In this document: piece by piece, positions 1 through 11,128 of the stretch | Numbering within the stretch: the stretch's first letter is position 1 | How the letters are laid out: each line of letters opens with the position of its first letter | Assembly: GCA_036785325.1 (NCBI GenBank) | Contig: JAXIVH010000050.1 | Coordinates: 62,001 to 126,000 of the forward strand | Direction of reading: 5' to 3' | DNA from: Urophycis tenuis | Taxonomy: Eukaryota > Chordata > Actinopteri > Gadiformes > Phycidae | DNA: 64,000 nt | Notes under the pieces: generated by a model | What the model was told of the DNA's origin: nothing | The model's database searches: none | What the model saw: the letters and a program-made list of their open reading frames with translations, nothing else | Position numbers and translations under genes: made by a program

Positions 1-2778
1 TCTCCCCCAACTCCCTCATTTCCATGAGGGAAGACAGGGGAGAAGAGATGGGAGGAGTATATATATTTAATATATATTTTTTTAGTAAATAAATACATCG
101 AGAGACTCACCGCTGGAGTGGGTATTAATCTTTGTATTCAAGGTTGTTCCTCCTCTTTTGATTCCTCGCTGGTGGTGCGTCGTCTCCACCTAGTGGTCGT
201 TTTGTGAAGAAGAGTTATAGAAATAGAAATAGAAATACTCTATTGTTCCCAGGTTGGGAAATTGCATTAATAGGTAAGTAATAATAATAATAATAGGTAA
301 TTGCAATAGTTGGTAAGGTAATCTATATTTAATTTATTTATTTATATTTGTATATTTATTTAGTCTATTTATTTATTCATTTTTGTTTATTTATTTATTT
401 AGATAAAGAGGATCACAGCTGGAGTGAGTTTTTAGTCTTTGTGTTAAAGGCTGGTTGCCTTCTTTTGATTCTTCAGTGGTGGTCCATCGCCTCCATCTAG
501 TGGTCGTTTTGTGAATAACAGTTGGTAAGGTAATATAAATGGGTTGTGTAGAGAGCCCGTTCTTTCGATGGCCCTGGCTCGGTTAGGTTCGTTAGAGTTA
601 TCTCGATGACCCCCCCCCCACCTCATCCAACGACTCGGTAGTTGAATAGGGGATCAAAGGCAGTTGCACTCGCCAATATCTAGTCATCCGCAGCTCTCTT
701 TTCCCATATTACCAAGAATGAAGTAAAACGAAATGGTTATCTGTCTTGTTGTGATATAACCGCTGATTTGGAGATATAGACTTGTTTTTCCTTTTCGCAA
801 AGGTTTTCTTTGTTCCAAGATGAAGGTCAATCTAGTTTGATTGAAGGTACTTCCAATGCATTGGTATATTTACTTATTTGAATAAAGACGAGTCACAGCT
901 GGAGTGAGACTTTTCTTTTCCATTTCTATTTTAGTATAAACGTGCTATCGAAATATTAGGACACGTCATCAGTAGTGGACCCTGGGATCATAGGGTGTTT
1001 CTGGCCATTGTCACTATACACCCTCACCCAAGGGAGGCCCCCCCGAGAGTGATCAATTCTCAAGGTGTGTCGTTTCCGAAATGGAATTGGTATTGGGTTT
1101 AAGCTTTTTTAGGAGTGATCATTTGTTGAGGTAACGTCGAGGTAAGTAAAGGTAAGTAAAACACTTTTTAGGATACATTGTTTTGGTTATGGAGAGGAGG
1201 GGGCACATACTTACCCCCTGACCAGCACAAACCAGTTGTTAACACCGCTAGGTAGCCCTGGTTTGGCCAATCAGGGCCGGAGCTTGGTTCTTGTCCTCTG
1301 TTGGGTCCAGATGAACTAGCAGAAAACTGGGGTCACGAAGGACCGAGGCCAGCCGTGACAAAGCACTGCCTCCACGGTCCCCCAATGCAGCTATCCTCAG
1401 CGATGGGTGTCCAGACCTAGGAAAGACCAAGACCAGCCCCGACCAGCGGTGCCTTCCCAGTCGGTCCCAGGGTAGGAAAGGCCAAGGCCAGCCGCGACTA
1501 AGCACTGCCTCCCTGGCCCCTCCAGGACCCCATGCCGAACAGCCTGTTAATAACAATTCCTGTGCCCCATACACCGCGCGACTACAGAGATTGTGTAGGA
1601 AGTTGACCTTAGAGAAGACTCAATGGCTTACTTTCCTCACCCAAACCAAACAATTTCTTGGGGTAGTCTATTCTCGCCGTAGGTACTTCAGTAATGGGTT
1701 TTTTTGTGAAAAGTTTTCCGGATGAAATGCATGCTGGGTAATTGTCTTCTTCCTCCAATATGTCAAGTGTAGGTTAAGGTTAGGGTAGATTTAGGGGTAG
1801 AGTTAGCAGTTAACCTTAACGTTAGGTTTGAAGTAAATGGGAGGGGTTGCGGTTAGGGTTAAGGTTAGGGCTGAGGTTAGGGTTAGGTATAAGGTTACGG
1901 TTTAGGGTTAAGGTTAGGGTTAAGGTTAGGGTTACGGTTAGGGCTAAGGTTAGGGCTAAGGTTAGAGTAAGGGTTAGGGTTAGCGTTACGGTTAGGGTAA
2001 GGTTAGGGTTAGGGTTAGAGGTTAGGGGTTAGGGGTTAGGGTTAAGATGAGGGCTGAGGTTAGGGTTAAGGTTAGGGCTGAGGTTAGGGTTAGGTTTAAG
2101 GTTAGGGATAAGGTTAGGGTTGGGGTTACGGCTGAGATTGGGGTTAAGGTTAGGGTTGAGGTTAGGGTTAGTGTTATGGATAAGGTTAGGTTAAGTGTTA
2201 GGGCCAAGGTTAGGGTTAAGGTTATGGTTAAGATTAGGGTTAGGGCTAGAATTAGGGTTAGGGCTAAGGTTAGGGTTAGGGTTATGGCTGAGGTTAGGGT
2301 TAAGGTTAGGTTTGAGGTTAGTGTTAAGGTTAGGGCCAAGGTTAGGGTTAGGGTTAAGGTTAGGGTTAGGGCTAAGGTTAGGGTTAGGGTTATGGCTGAG
2401 GCTAGGGTTAGGGCTAAAGTTAGGGCAAAGGTTAGAGTTAGGGTTAGCGTTAGAGTTAGGGTAGGGTTAGTGTTGGAGGTTAGGGTAGGCTTAGGGTTAG
2501 AGTTAGAGTAGGGGTTAGGGTTAGAGTTAGAGTAGGGGTTAGGGTTAGTGTTAAGGCTAAGGTTAGGGGTTGAGGTTAGTGTTAAGATTAGGGCCAAGGT
2601 AAGGGTTAGTGTTAGGGTTGAGTTAGGGTTAGGGCTAAGGTTAGGCCTATGGTTAGGGTTGGGGTTGAGGTTATCCCTAGGGTTAGAGTTAGAGCTAGAG
2701 ATTGAGGAAGGTAGAGTCAAGGTGAGACAGTCTGTACGGACTGAACTCACCCCCGCCGGATCGGGCTAGTACACTCTA
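1..2778. repeat. Macrosatellite unit 1 (type A)
   Basis: Unit of 2,778 bases, phased from the TCTCCCCC foldback. Three diverged subrepeats carry GCTGGAGTG at about 113, 418 and 898. The first two are followed by a related stretch of about 100 bases ending in CTAGTGGTCGTTTTGTGAA. The GC-rich part (about 1,250 to 1,575) contains three imperfect GGCCAGCC..GACTAAGCACTG-like subrepeats. Type A is defined by CCCAAACCAAACAATTTC near 1,640 and GGGTATTAATC near 120. No convincing gene is seen. Confidence 0.9.
1771..2705 (+). repeat. Degenerate telomere-like tract of unit 1
   Basis: About 935 bases of hexamer and dodecamer variants of TTAGGG (GGTTAG, GGTTAAGG, GGGCTGAGG, GGGTTACGG). The G-rich strand is on +, so a true telomere of the same polarity would lie to the right. 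A run with G4 potential (GGG and GGGG tracts separated by TTA) lies near 2,000 to 2,040. The tract lacks stops in several frames, which gives spurious Thr-Leu or Val-Arg-Lys reading frames on both strands. Confidence 0.92.
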
Positions 2779-2821
2779 TCTCCCCCAACTCCCTCATTTC
2801 CATGAGGGAAGACAGGGGAGA
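2721..2821. other. Double-hairpin unit boundary 1/2
   Basis: Hairpin 1 (2,721-2,751): GGTGAG and CAGTC pair with GACTG and CTCACC around the loop TGTACG, with one small internal bulge. Hairpin 2 (2,779-2,821): TCTCCCC pairs with GGGGAGA outside a perfect CCCTCAT/ATGAGGG stem with a TTCC loop. A short GC-rich spacer containing GCCGGATCGGGC lies between them. Confidence 0.8.
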
Positions 2822-5536
2822 AGAGATGGGAGGAGTATATATATTTAATATATATTTTTTTAGTAAATAAATACATCGAGAGACTCACCGCTGGAGTGGG
2901 TTTTAATCTTTGTATTCAAGGTTGTTCCTCCTCTTTTGATTCCTCGCTGGTGGTGCGTCGTCTCCACCTAGTGGTCGTTTTGTGAAGAAGAGTTATAGAA
3001 ATAGAAATAGAAATACTCTATTGTTCCCAGGTTGGGAAATTGCATTAATAGGTAAGTAATAATAATAATAATAGGTAATTGCAATAGTTGGTAAGGTAAT
3101 CTATATTTAATTTATTTATTTATATTTGTATATTTATTTAGTCTATTTATTTATTCATTTTTGTTTATTTATTTATTTAGATAAAGAGGATCACAGCTGG
3201 AGTGAGTTTTTAGTCTTTGTGTTAAAGGCTGGTTGCCTTCTTTTGATTCTTCAGTGGTGGTCCATCGCCTCCATCTAGTGGTCGTTTTGTGAATAACAGT
3301 TGGTAAGGTAATATAAATGGGTTGTGTAGAGAGCCCGTTCTTTCGATGGCCCTGGCTCGGTTAGGTTCGTTAGAGTTATCTCGATGACCCCCCCCCCACC
3401 TCATCCAACGACTCGGTAGTTGAATAGGGGATCAAAGGCAGTTGCACTCGCCAATATCTAGTCATCCGCAGCTCTCTTTTCCCATATTACCAAGAATGAA
3501 GTAAAACGAAATGGTTATCTGTCTTGTTGTGATATAACCGCTGATTTGGAGATATAGACTTGTTTTTCCTTTTCCCAAAGGTTTTCTTTGTTCCAAGATG
3601 AAGGTCAATCTAGTTTGATTGAAGGTACTTCCAATGCATTGGTATATTTACTTATTTGAATAAAGACGAGTCACAGCTGGAGTGAGACTTTTCTTTTCCA
3701 TTTCTATTTTAGTATAAACGTGCTATCGAAATATTAGGACACGTCATCAGTAGTGGACCCTGGGATCATAGGGTGTTTCTGGCCATTGTCACTATACACC
3801 CTCACCCAAGGGAGGCCCCCCCGAGAGTGATCAATTCTCAAGGTGTGTCGTTTCCGAAATGGAATTGGTATTGGGTTTAAACTTTTTTAGGAGTGATCAT
3901 TTGTTGAGGTAACGTCGAGGTAAGTAAAGGTAAGTAAAACACTTTTTAGGATACATTGTTTTGGTTATGGAGAGGAGGGGGCACATACTTACCCCCTGAC
4001 CAGCACAAACCAGTTGTTAACACCGCTAGGTAGCCCTGGTTTGGCCAATCAGGGCCGGAGCTTGGTTCTTGTCCTCTGTTGGGTCCAGATGAACTAGCAG
4101 AAAACTGGGGTCACGAAGGACCGAGGCCAGCCGTGACAAAGCACTGCCTCCACGGTCCCCCAATGCAGCTATCCTCAGCGATGGGTGTCCAGACCTAGGA
4201 AAGACCAAGACCAGCCCCGACCAGCGGTGCCTTCCCAGTCGGTCCCAGGGTAGGAAAGGCCAAGGCCAGCCGCGACTAAGCACTGCCTCCCTGGCCCCTC
4301 CAGGACCCCATGCCGAACAGCCTGTTAATAACAATTCCTGTGCCCCATACACCGCGCGACTACAGAGATTGTGTAGGAAGTTGACCTTAGAGAAGACTCA
4401 ATGGCTTACTTTCCTCACCCAAAACAACAATTTCTTGGGGTAGTCTATTCTCGCCGTAGGTACTTCGGTAATGGGTTTTTTTGTGAAAAGTTTTCCGGAT
4501 GAAATGCATGCTGGGTAATTGTCTTCTTCCTCCAATATGTCAAGTGTAGGTTAAGGTTAGGGTAGATTTAGGGGTAGAGTTAGCAGTTAACCTTAACGTT
4601 AGGTTTGAAGTAAATGGGAGGGGTTGCGGTTAGGGTTAAGGTTAGGGCTGAGGTTAGGGTTAGGTATAAGGTTACGGTTTAGGGTTAAGGTTAGGGTTAA
4701 GGTTAGGGTTACGGTTAGGGCTAAGGTTAGAGTAAGGGTTAGGGTTAGCGTTACGGTTAGGGTAAGGTTAGGGTTAGAGGTTAGGGGTTAGGGGTTAGGG
4801 TTAAGATGAGGGCTGAGGTTAGGGTTAAGGTTAGGGCTGAGGTTAGGGTTAGGTTTAAGGTTAGGGATAAGGTTAGGGTTGGGGTTACGGCTGAGATTGG
4901 GGTTAAGGTTAGGGTTGAGGTTAGGGTTAGTGTTATGGATAAGGTTAGGTTAAGTGTTAGGGCCAAGGTTAGGGTTAAGGTTATGGTTAAGATTAGGGTT
5001 AGGGCTAGAATTAGGGTTAGGGCTAAGGTTAGGGTTAGGGTTATGGCTGAGGTTAGGGTTAAGGTTAGGTTTGAGGTTAGTGTTAAGGTTAGGGCCAAGG
5101 TTAGGGTTAGGGTTAAGGTTAGGGTTAGGGCTAAGGTTAGGGTTAGGGTTATGGCTGAGGCTAGGGTTAGGGCTAAAGTTAGGGCAAAGGTTAGAGTAGG
5201 GTTAGCGTTAGAGTTAGGGTAGGGTTAGTGTTGGAGGTTAGGGTAGGCTTAGGGTTAGAGTTAGAGTAGGGGTTAGGGTTAGAGTTAGAGTAGGGGTTAG
5301 GGTTAGTGTTAAGGCTAAGGTTAGGGGTTGAGGTTAGTGTTAAGATTAGGGCCAAGGTAAGGGTTAGTGTTAGGGTTGAGTTAGGGTTAGGGCTAAGGTT
5401 AGGCCTATGGTTAGGGTTGGGGTTGAGGTTATCCCTAGGGTTAGAGTTAGAGCTAGAGATTGAGGAAGGTAGAGTCAAGGTGAGACAGTCTGTACGGACT
5501 GAACTCACCCCCGCCGGATCGGGCTAGTACACTCTA
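2779..5536. repeat. Macrosatellite unit 2 (type B, short)
   Basis: Unit of 2,758 bases. It carries CCCAAAACAACAATTTC (type B) and is short because of small deletions in the telomere-like tract. One is at about 5,193, where GTTAGAGTAGGG replaces GTTAGAGTTAGGG-type sequence; this deletion is shared with unit 8. Confidence 0.9.
4548..5464 (+). repeat. Degenerate telomere-like tract of unit 2
   Basis: Same variant order as unit 1, minus one GGGCTAAGGTTA-type element near 4,720, one GGGTTA near 4,770 and a 6-base loss near 5,193. G-rich strand on +. Confidence 0.9.
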
Positions 5537-5579
5537 TCTCCCCCAACTCCCTCATTTCCATGAGGGAAGACAGGGGAGA
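5479..5579. other. Double-hairpin unit boundary 2/3
   Basis: Both foldbacks are conserved base for base with boundary 1/2: hairpin 1 at 5,479-5,509 and hairpin 2 at 5,537-5,579. Confidence 0.8.
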
Positions 5580-8313
5580 AGAGATGGGAGGAGTATATAT
5601 ATTTAATATATATTTTTTTAGTAAATAAATACATCGAGAGACTCACCGCTGGAGTGGGTTTTAATCTTTGTATTCAAGGTTGTTCCTCCTCTTTTGATTC
5701 CTCGCTGGTGGTGCGTCGTCTCCACCTAGTGGTCGTTTTGTGAAGAAGAGTTATAGAAATAGAAATAGAAATACTCTATTGTTCCCAGGTTGGGAAATTG
5801 CATTAATAGGTAAGTAATAATAATAATAATAGGTAATTGCAATAGTTGGTAAGGTAATCTATATTTAATTTATTTATTTATATTTGTATATTTATTTAGT
5901 CTATTTATTTATTCATTTTTGTTTATTTATTTATTTAGATAAAGAGGATCACAGCTGGAGTGAGTTTTTAGTCTTTGTGTTAAAGGCTGGTTGCCTTCTT
6001 TTGATTCTTCAGTGGTGGTCCATCGCCTCCATCTAGTGGTCGTTTTGTGAATAACAGTTGGTAAGGTAATATAAATGGGTTGTGTAGAGAGCCCGTTCTT
6101 TCGATGGCCCTGGCTCGGTTAGGTTCGTTAGAGTTATCTCGATGACCCCCCCCCCACCTCATCCAACGACTCGGTAGTTGAATAGGGGATCAAAGGCAGT
6201 TGCACTCGCCAATATCTAGTCATCCGCAGCTCTCTTTTCCCATATTACCAAGAATGAAGTAAAACGAAATGGTTATCTGTCTTGTTGTGATATAACCGCT
6301 GATTTGGAGATATAGACTTGTTTTTCCTTTTCCCAAAGGTTTTCTTTGTTCCAAGATGAAGGTCAATCTAGTTTGATTGAAGGTACTTCCAATGCATTGG
6401 TATATTTACTTATTTGAATAAAGACGAGTCACAGCTGGAGTGAGACTTTTCTTTTCCATTTCTATTTTAGTATAAACGTGCTATCGAAATATTAGGACAC
6501 GTCATCAGTAGTGGACCCTGGGATCACAGGGTGTTTCTGGCCATTGTCACTATACACCCTCACCCAAGGGAGGCCCCCCCGAGAGTGATCAATTCTCAAG
6601 GTGTGTCGTTTCCGAAATGGAATTGGTATTGGGTTTAAGCTTTTTTAGGAGTGATCATTTGTTGAGGTAACGTCGAGGTAAGTAAAGGTAAGTAAAACAC
6701 TTTTTAGGATACATTGTTTTGGTTATGGAGAGGAGGGGGCACATACTTACCCCCTGACCAGCACAAACCAGTTGTTAACACCGCTAGGTAGCCCTGGTTT
6801 GGCCAATCAGGGCCGGAGCTTGGTTCTTGTCCTCTGTTGGGTCCAGATGAACTAGCAGAAAACTGGGGTCACGAAGGACCGAGGCCAGCCGTGACAAAGC
6901 ACTGCCTCCACGGTCCCCCAATGCAGCTATCCTCAGCGATGGGTGTCCAGACCTAGGAAAGACCAAGACCAGCCCCGACCAGCGGTGCCTTCCCAGTCGG
7001 TCCCAGGGTAGGAAAGGCCAAGGCCAGCCGCGACTAAGCACTGCCTCCCTGGCCCCTCCAGGACCCCATGCCGAACAGCCTGTTAATAACAATTCCTGTG
7101 CCCCATACACCGCGCGACTACAGAGATTGTGTAGGAAGTTGACCTTAGAGAAGACTCAATGGCTTACTTTCCTCACCCAAAACAACAATTTCTTGGGGTA
7201 GTCTATTCTCGCCGTAGGTACTTCGGTAATGGGTTTTTTTGTGAAAAGTTTTCCGGATGAAATGCATGCTGGGTAATTGTCTTCTTCCTCCAATATGTCA
7301 AGTGTAGGTTAAGGTTAGGGTAGATTTAGGGGTAGAGTTAGCAGTTAACCTTAACGTTAGGTTTGAAGTAAATGGGAGGGGTTGCGGTTAGGGTTAAGGT
7401 TAGGGCTGAGGTTAGGGTTAGGTATAAGGTTACGGTTTAGGGTTAAGGTTAGGGTTAAGGTTAGGGTTACGGTTAGGGCTAAGGTTAGGGCTAAGGTTAG
7501 AGTAAGGGTTAGGGTTAGCGTTACGGTGAGGGTAAGGTTAGGGTTAGGGTTAGAGGTTAGGGGTTAGGGGTTAGGGTTAAGATGAGGGCTGAGGTTAGGG
7601 TTAAGGTTAGGGCTGAGGTTAGGGTTAGGTTTAAGGTTAGGGATAAGGTTAGGGTTGGGGTTACGGCTGAGATTGGGGTTAAGGTTAGGGTTGAGGTTAG
7701 GGTTAGTGTTATGGATAAGGTTAGGTTAAGTGTTAGGGCCAAGGTTAGGGTTAAGGTTATGGTTAAGATTAGGGTTAGGGCTAGAATTAGGGTTAGGGCT
7801 AAGGTTAGGGTTAGGGTTATGGCTGAGGTTAGGGTTAAGGTTAGGTTTGAGGTTAGGGTTAAGGTTAGGGCCAAGGTTAGGGTTAGGGTTAAGGTTAGGG
7901 TTAGGGCTAAGGTTAGGGTTAGGGTTATGGCTGAGGCTAGGGTTAGGGCTAAAGTTAGGGCAAAGGTTAGAGTTAGGGTTAGCGTTAGAGTTAGGGTAGG
8001 GTTAGTGTTGGAGGTTAGGGTAGGCTTAGGGTTAGAGTTAGAGTAGGGGTTAGGGTTAGAGTTAGAGTAGGGGTTAGGGTTAGTGTTAAGGCTAAGGTTA
8101 GGGGTTGAGGTTAGTGTTAAGATTAGGGCCAAGGTAAGGGTTAGTGTTAGGGTTGAGTTAGGGTTAGGGCTAAGGTTAGGCCTATGGTTAGGGTTGGGGT
8201 TGAGGTTATCCCTAGGGTTAGAGTTAGAGCTAGAGATTGAGGAAGGTAGAGTCAAGGTGAGACAGTCTGTACGGACTGAACTCACCCCCGCCGGATCGGG
8301 CTAGTACACTCTA
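5537..8313. repeat. Macrosatellite unit 3 (type B)
   Basis: Unit of 2,777 bases with the full landmark order. A private substitution (GGGATCACAGGG in place of GGGATCATAGGG near 6,523) marks this copy. Confidence 0.9.
7306..8240 (+). repeat. Degenerate telomere-like tract of unit 3
   Basis: Full-length version of the tract. It carries GAGGTTAGGGTTAAGG near 7,850 where units 1, 2, 6, 7 and 8 have GAGGTTAGTGTTAAGG; this variant is shared with units 4 and 5. Confidence 0.9.
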
Positions 8314-8356
8314 TCTCCCCCAACTCCCTCATTTCCATGAGGGAAGACAGGGGAGA
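8256..8356. other. Double-hairpin unit boundary 3/4
   Basis: Hairpin 1 at 8,256-8,286 and hairpin 2 at 8,314-8,356, both unchanged. Confidence 0.8.
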
Positions 8357-11085
8357 AGAGATGGGAGGAGTATATATATTTAATATATATTTTTTTAGTA
8401 AATAAATACATCGAGAGACTCACCGCTGGAGTGGGTTTTAATCTTTGTATTCAAGGTTGTTCCTCCTCTTTTGATTCCTCGCTGGTGGTGCGTCGTCTCC
8501 ACCTAGTGGTCGTTTTGTGAAGAAGAGTTATAGAAATAGAAATAGAAATACTCTATTGTTCCCAGGTTGGGAAATTGCATTAATAGGTAAGTAATAATAA
8601 TAATAATAATAGGTAATTGCAATAGTTGGTAAGGTAATCTATATTTAATTTATTTATTTATATTTGTATATTTATTTAGTCTATTTATTTATTCATTTTT
8701 GTTTATTTATTTATTTAGATAAAGAGGATCACAGCTGGAGTGAGTTTTTAGTCTTTGTGTTAAAGGCTGGTTGCCTTCTTTTGATTCTTCAGTGGTGGTC
8801 CATCGCCTCCATCTAGTGGTCGTTTTGTGAATAACAGTTGGTAAGGTAATATAAATGGGTTGTGTAGAGAGCCCGTTCTTTCGATGGCCCTGGCTCGGTT
8901 AGGTTCGTTAGAGTTATCTCGATGACCCCCCCCACCTCATCCAACGACTCGGTAGTTGAATAGGGGATCAAAGGCAGTTGCACTCGCCAATATCTAGTCA
9001 TCCGCAGCTCTCTTTTCCCATATTACCAAGAATGAAGTAAAACGAAATGGTTATCTGTCTTGTTGTGATATAACCGCTGATTTGGAGATATAGACTTGTT
9101 TTTCCTTTTCCCAAAGGTTTTCTTTGTTCCAAGATGAAGGTCAATCTAGTTTGAGTGAAGGTACTTCCAATGCATTGGTATATTTACTTATTTGAATAAA
9201 GACGAGTCACAGCTGGAGTGAGACTTTTCTTTTCCATTTCTATTTTAGTATAAACGTGCTATCGAAATATTAGGACACGTCATCAGTAGTGGACCCTGGG
9301 ATCATAGGGTGTTTCTGGCCATTGTCACTATACACCCTCACCCAAGGGAGGCCCCCCCGAGAGTGATCAATTCTCAAGGTGTGTCGTTTCCAAAATGGAA
9401 TTGGTATTGGGTTTAAGCTTTTTTAGGAGTGATCATTTGTTGAGGTAACGTCGAGGTAAGTAAAGGTAAGTAAAACACTTTTTAGGATACATTGTTTTGG
9501 ATATGGAGAGGAGGGGGCACATACTTACCCCCTGACCAGCACAAACCAGTTGTTAACACCGCTAGGTAGCCCTGGTTTGGCCAATCAGGGCCGGAGCTTG
9601 GTTCTTGTCCTCTGTTGGGTCCAGATGAACTAGCAGAAAACTGGGGTCACGAAGGACCGAGGCCAGCCGTGACAAAGCACTGCCTCCACGGTCCCCCAAT
9701 GCAGCTATCCTCAGCGATGGGTGTCCAGACCTAGGAAAGACCAAGACCAGCCCCGACCAGCGGTGCCTTCCCAGTCGGTCCCAGGGTAGGAAAGGCCAAG
9801 GCCAGCCACGACTAAGCACTGCCTCCCTGGCCCCTCCAGGACCCCATGCCGAACAGCCTGTTAATAACAATTCCTGTGCACCATACACCGCGCGACTACA
9901 GCGATTGTGTAGGAAGTTGACCTTAGAGAAGACTCAATGGCTTACTTTCCTCACCCAAAACAACAATTTCTTGGGGTAGTCTATTCTCGCCGTAGGTACT
10001 TCAGTAATGGGTTTTTTTGTGAAAAGTTTTCCGGATGAAATGCATGCTGGGTAATTGTCTTCTTCCTCCAATATGTCAAGTGTAGGTTAAGGTTAGGGTA
10101 GATTTAGGGGTAGAGTTAGCAGTTAACCTTAACGTTAGGTTTGAAGTAAATGGGAGGGGTTGCGGTTAGGGTTAAGGTTAGGGCTGAGGTTAGGGTTAGG
10201 TATAAGGTTACGGTTTAGGGTTAAGGTTAGGGTTAAGGTTAGGGTTACGGTTAGGGCTAAGGTTAGGGCTAAGGTTAGAGTAAGGGTTAGGGTTAGCGTT
10301 ACGGTTAGGGTAAGGTTAGGGTTAGAGGTTAGGGGTTAGGGGTTAGGGTTAAGATGAGGGCTGAGGTTAGGGTTAAGGTTAGGGCTGAGGTTAGGGTTAG
10401 GTTTAAGGTTAGGGATAAGGTTAGGGTTGGGGTTACGGCTGAGATTGGGGTTAAGGTTAGGGTTGAGGTTAGGGTTAGTGTTATGGATAAGGTTAGGTTA
10501 AGTGTTAGGGCCAAGGTTAGGGTTAAGGTTATGGTTAAGATTAGGGTTAGGGCTAGAATTAGGGTTAGGGCTAAGGTTAGGGTTAGGGTTATGGCTGAGG
10601 TTAGGGTTAAGGTTAGGTTTGAGGTTAGGGTTAAGGTTAGGGCCAAGGTTAGGGTTAGGGTTAAGGTTAGGGTTAGGGCTAAGGTTAGGGTTAGGGTTAT
10701 GGCTGAGGCTAGGGTTAGGGCTAAAGTTAGGGCAAAGGTTAGAGTTAGGGTTAGCGTTAGAGTTAGGGTAGGGTTAGTGTTGGAGGTTAGGGTAGGCTTA
10801 GGGTTAGAGTTAGAGTAGGGGTTAGGGTTAGAGTTAGAGTAGGGGTTAGGGTTAGTGTTAAGGCTAAGGTTAGGGGTTGAGGTTAGTGTTAAGATTAGGG
10901 CCAAGGTAAGGGTTAGTGTTAGGGTTGAGTTAGGGTTAGGGCTAAGGTTAGGCCTATGGTTAGGGTTGGGGTTGAGGTTATCCCTAGGGTTAGAGTTAGA
11001 GCTAGAGATTGAGGAAGGTAGAGTCAAGGTGAGACAGTCTGTACGGACTGAACTCACCCCCGCCGGATCGGGCTAGTACACTCTA
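8314..11085. repeat. Macrosatellite unit 4 (type B)
   Basis: Unit of 2,772 bases. It has one extra AAT in the AATAATAAT run near 8,600, a shorter C-run near 8,927 and several private substitutions in the GC-rich segment near 9,808 and 9,879. These indicate ordinary drift, not selection on a reading frame. Confidence 0.9.
10084..11014 (+). repeat. Degenerate telomere-like tract of unit 4
   Basis: Near full-length tract, with one GGGTTA missing near 10,320 relative to unit 3. G-rich strand on +. Confidence 0.9.
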
Positions 11086-11128
11086 TCTCCCCCAACTCCC
11101 TCATTTCCATGAGGGAAGACAGGGGAGA
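11028..11128. other. Double-hairpin unit boundary 4/5
   Basis: Hairpin 1 at 11,028-11,058 and hairpin 2 at 11,086-11,128. Confidence 0.8.

Noticed and set aside
950..1000. TGGACCCTGGGATC as a retroviral-type primer binding site
   Set aside because: The bases that should match a tRNA T-loop are not followed by a TTCGAA-like stretch, so a PBS is not supported.
444..1001. Short minus-strand frames of about 60 codons in the AT-rich half of the macrosatellite units
   Set aside because: They change reading when the C-run length varies between units (compare units 1 and 4), so the frame is not conserved.
1210..1222. ATACTTACC resembling the 5' end of U1 snRNA
   Set aside because: The match stops after nine bases and no U1 stem-loops follow. 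It is better explained as the complement of a splice-donor-like GGTAAGTAT.
1771..2750. Long open frames of Thr-Leu, Val-Arg-Lys or Leu-Gly-Leu repeats on both strands in all telomere-like tracts
   Set aside because: They follow from six-base periodic DNA that lacks stop codons in several frames. Simple composition and simultaneous openness on both strands argue against coding.
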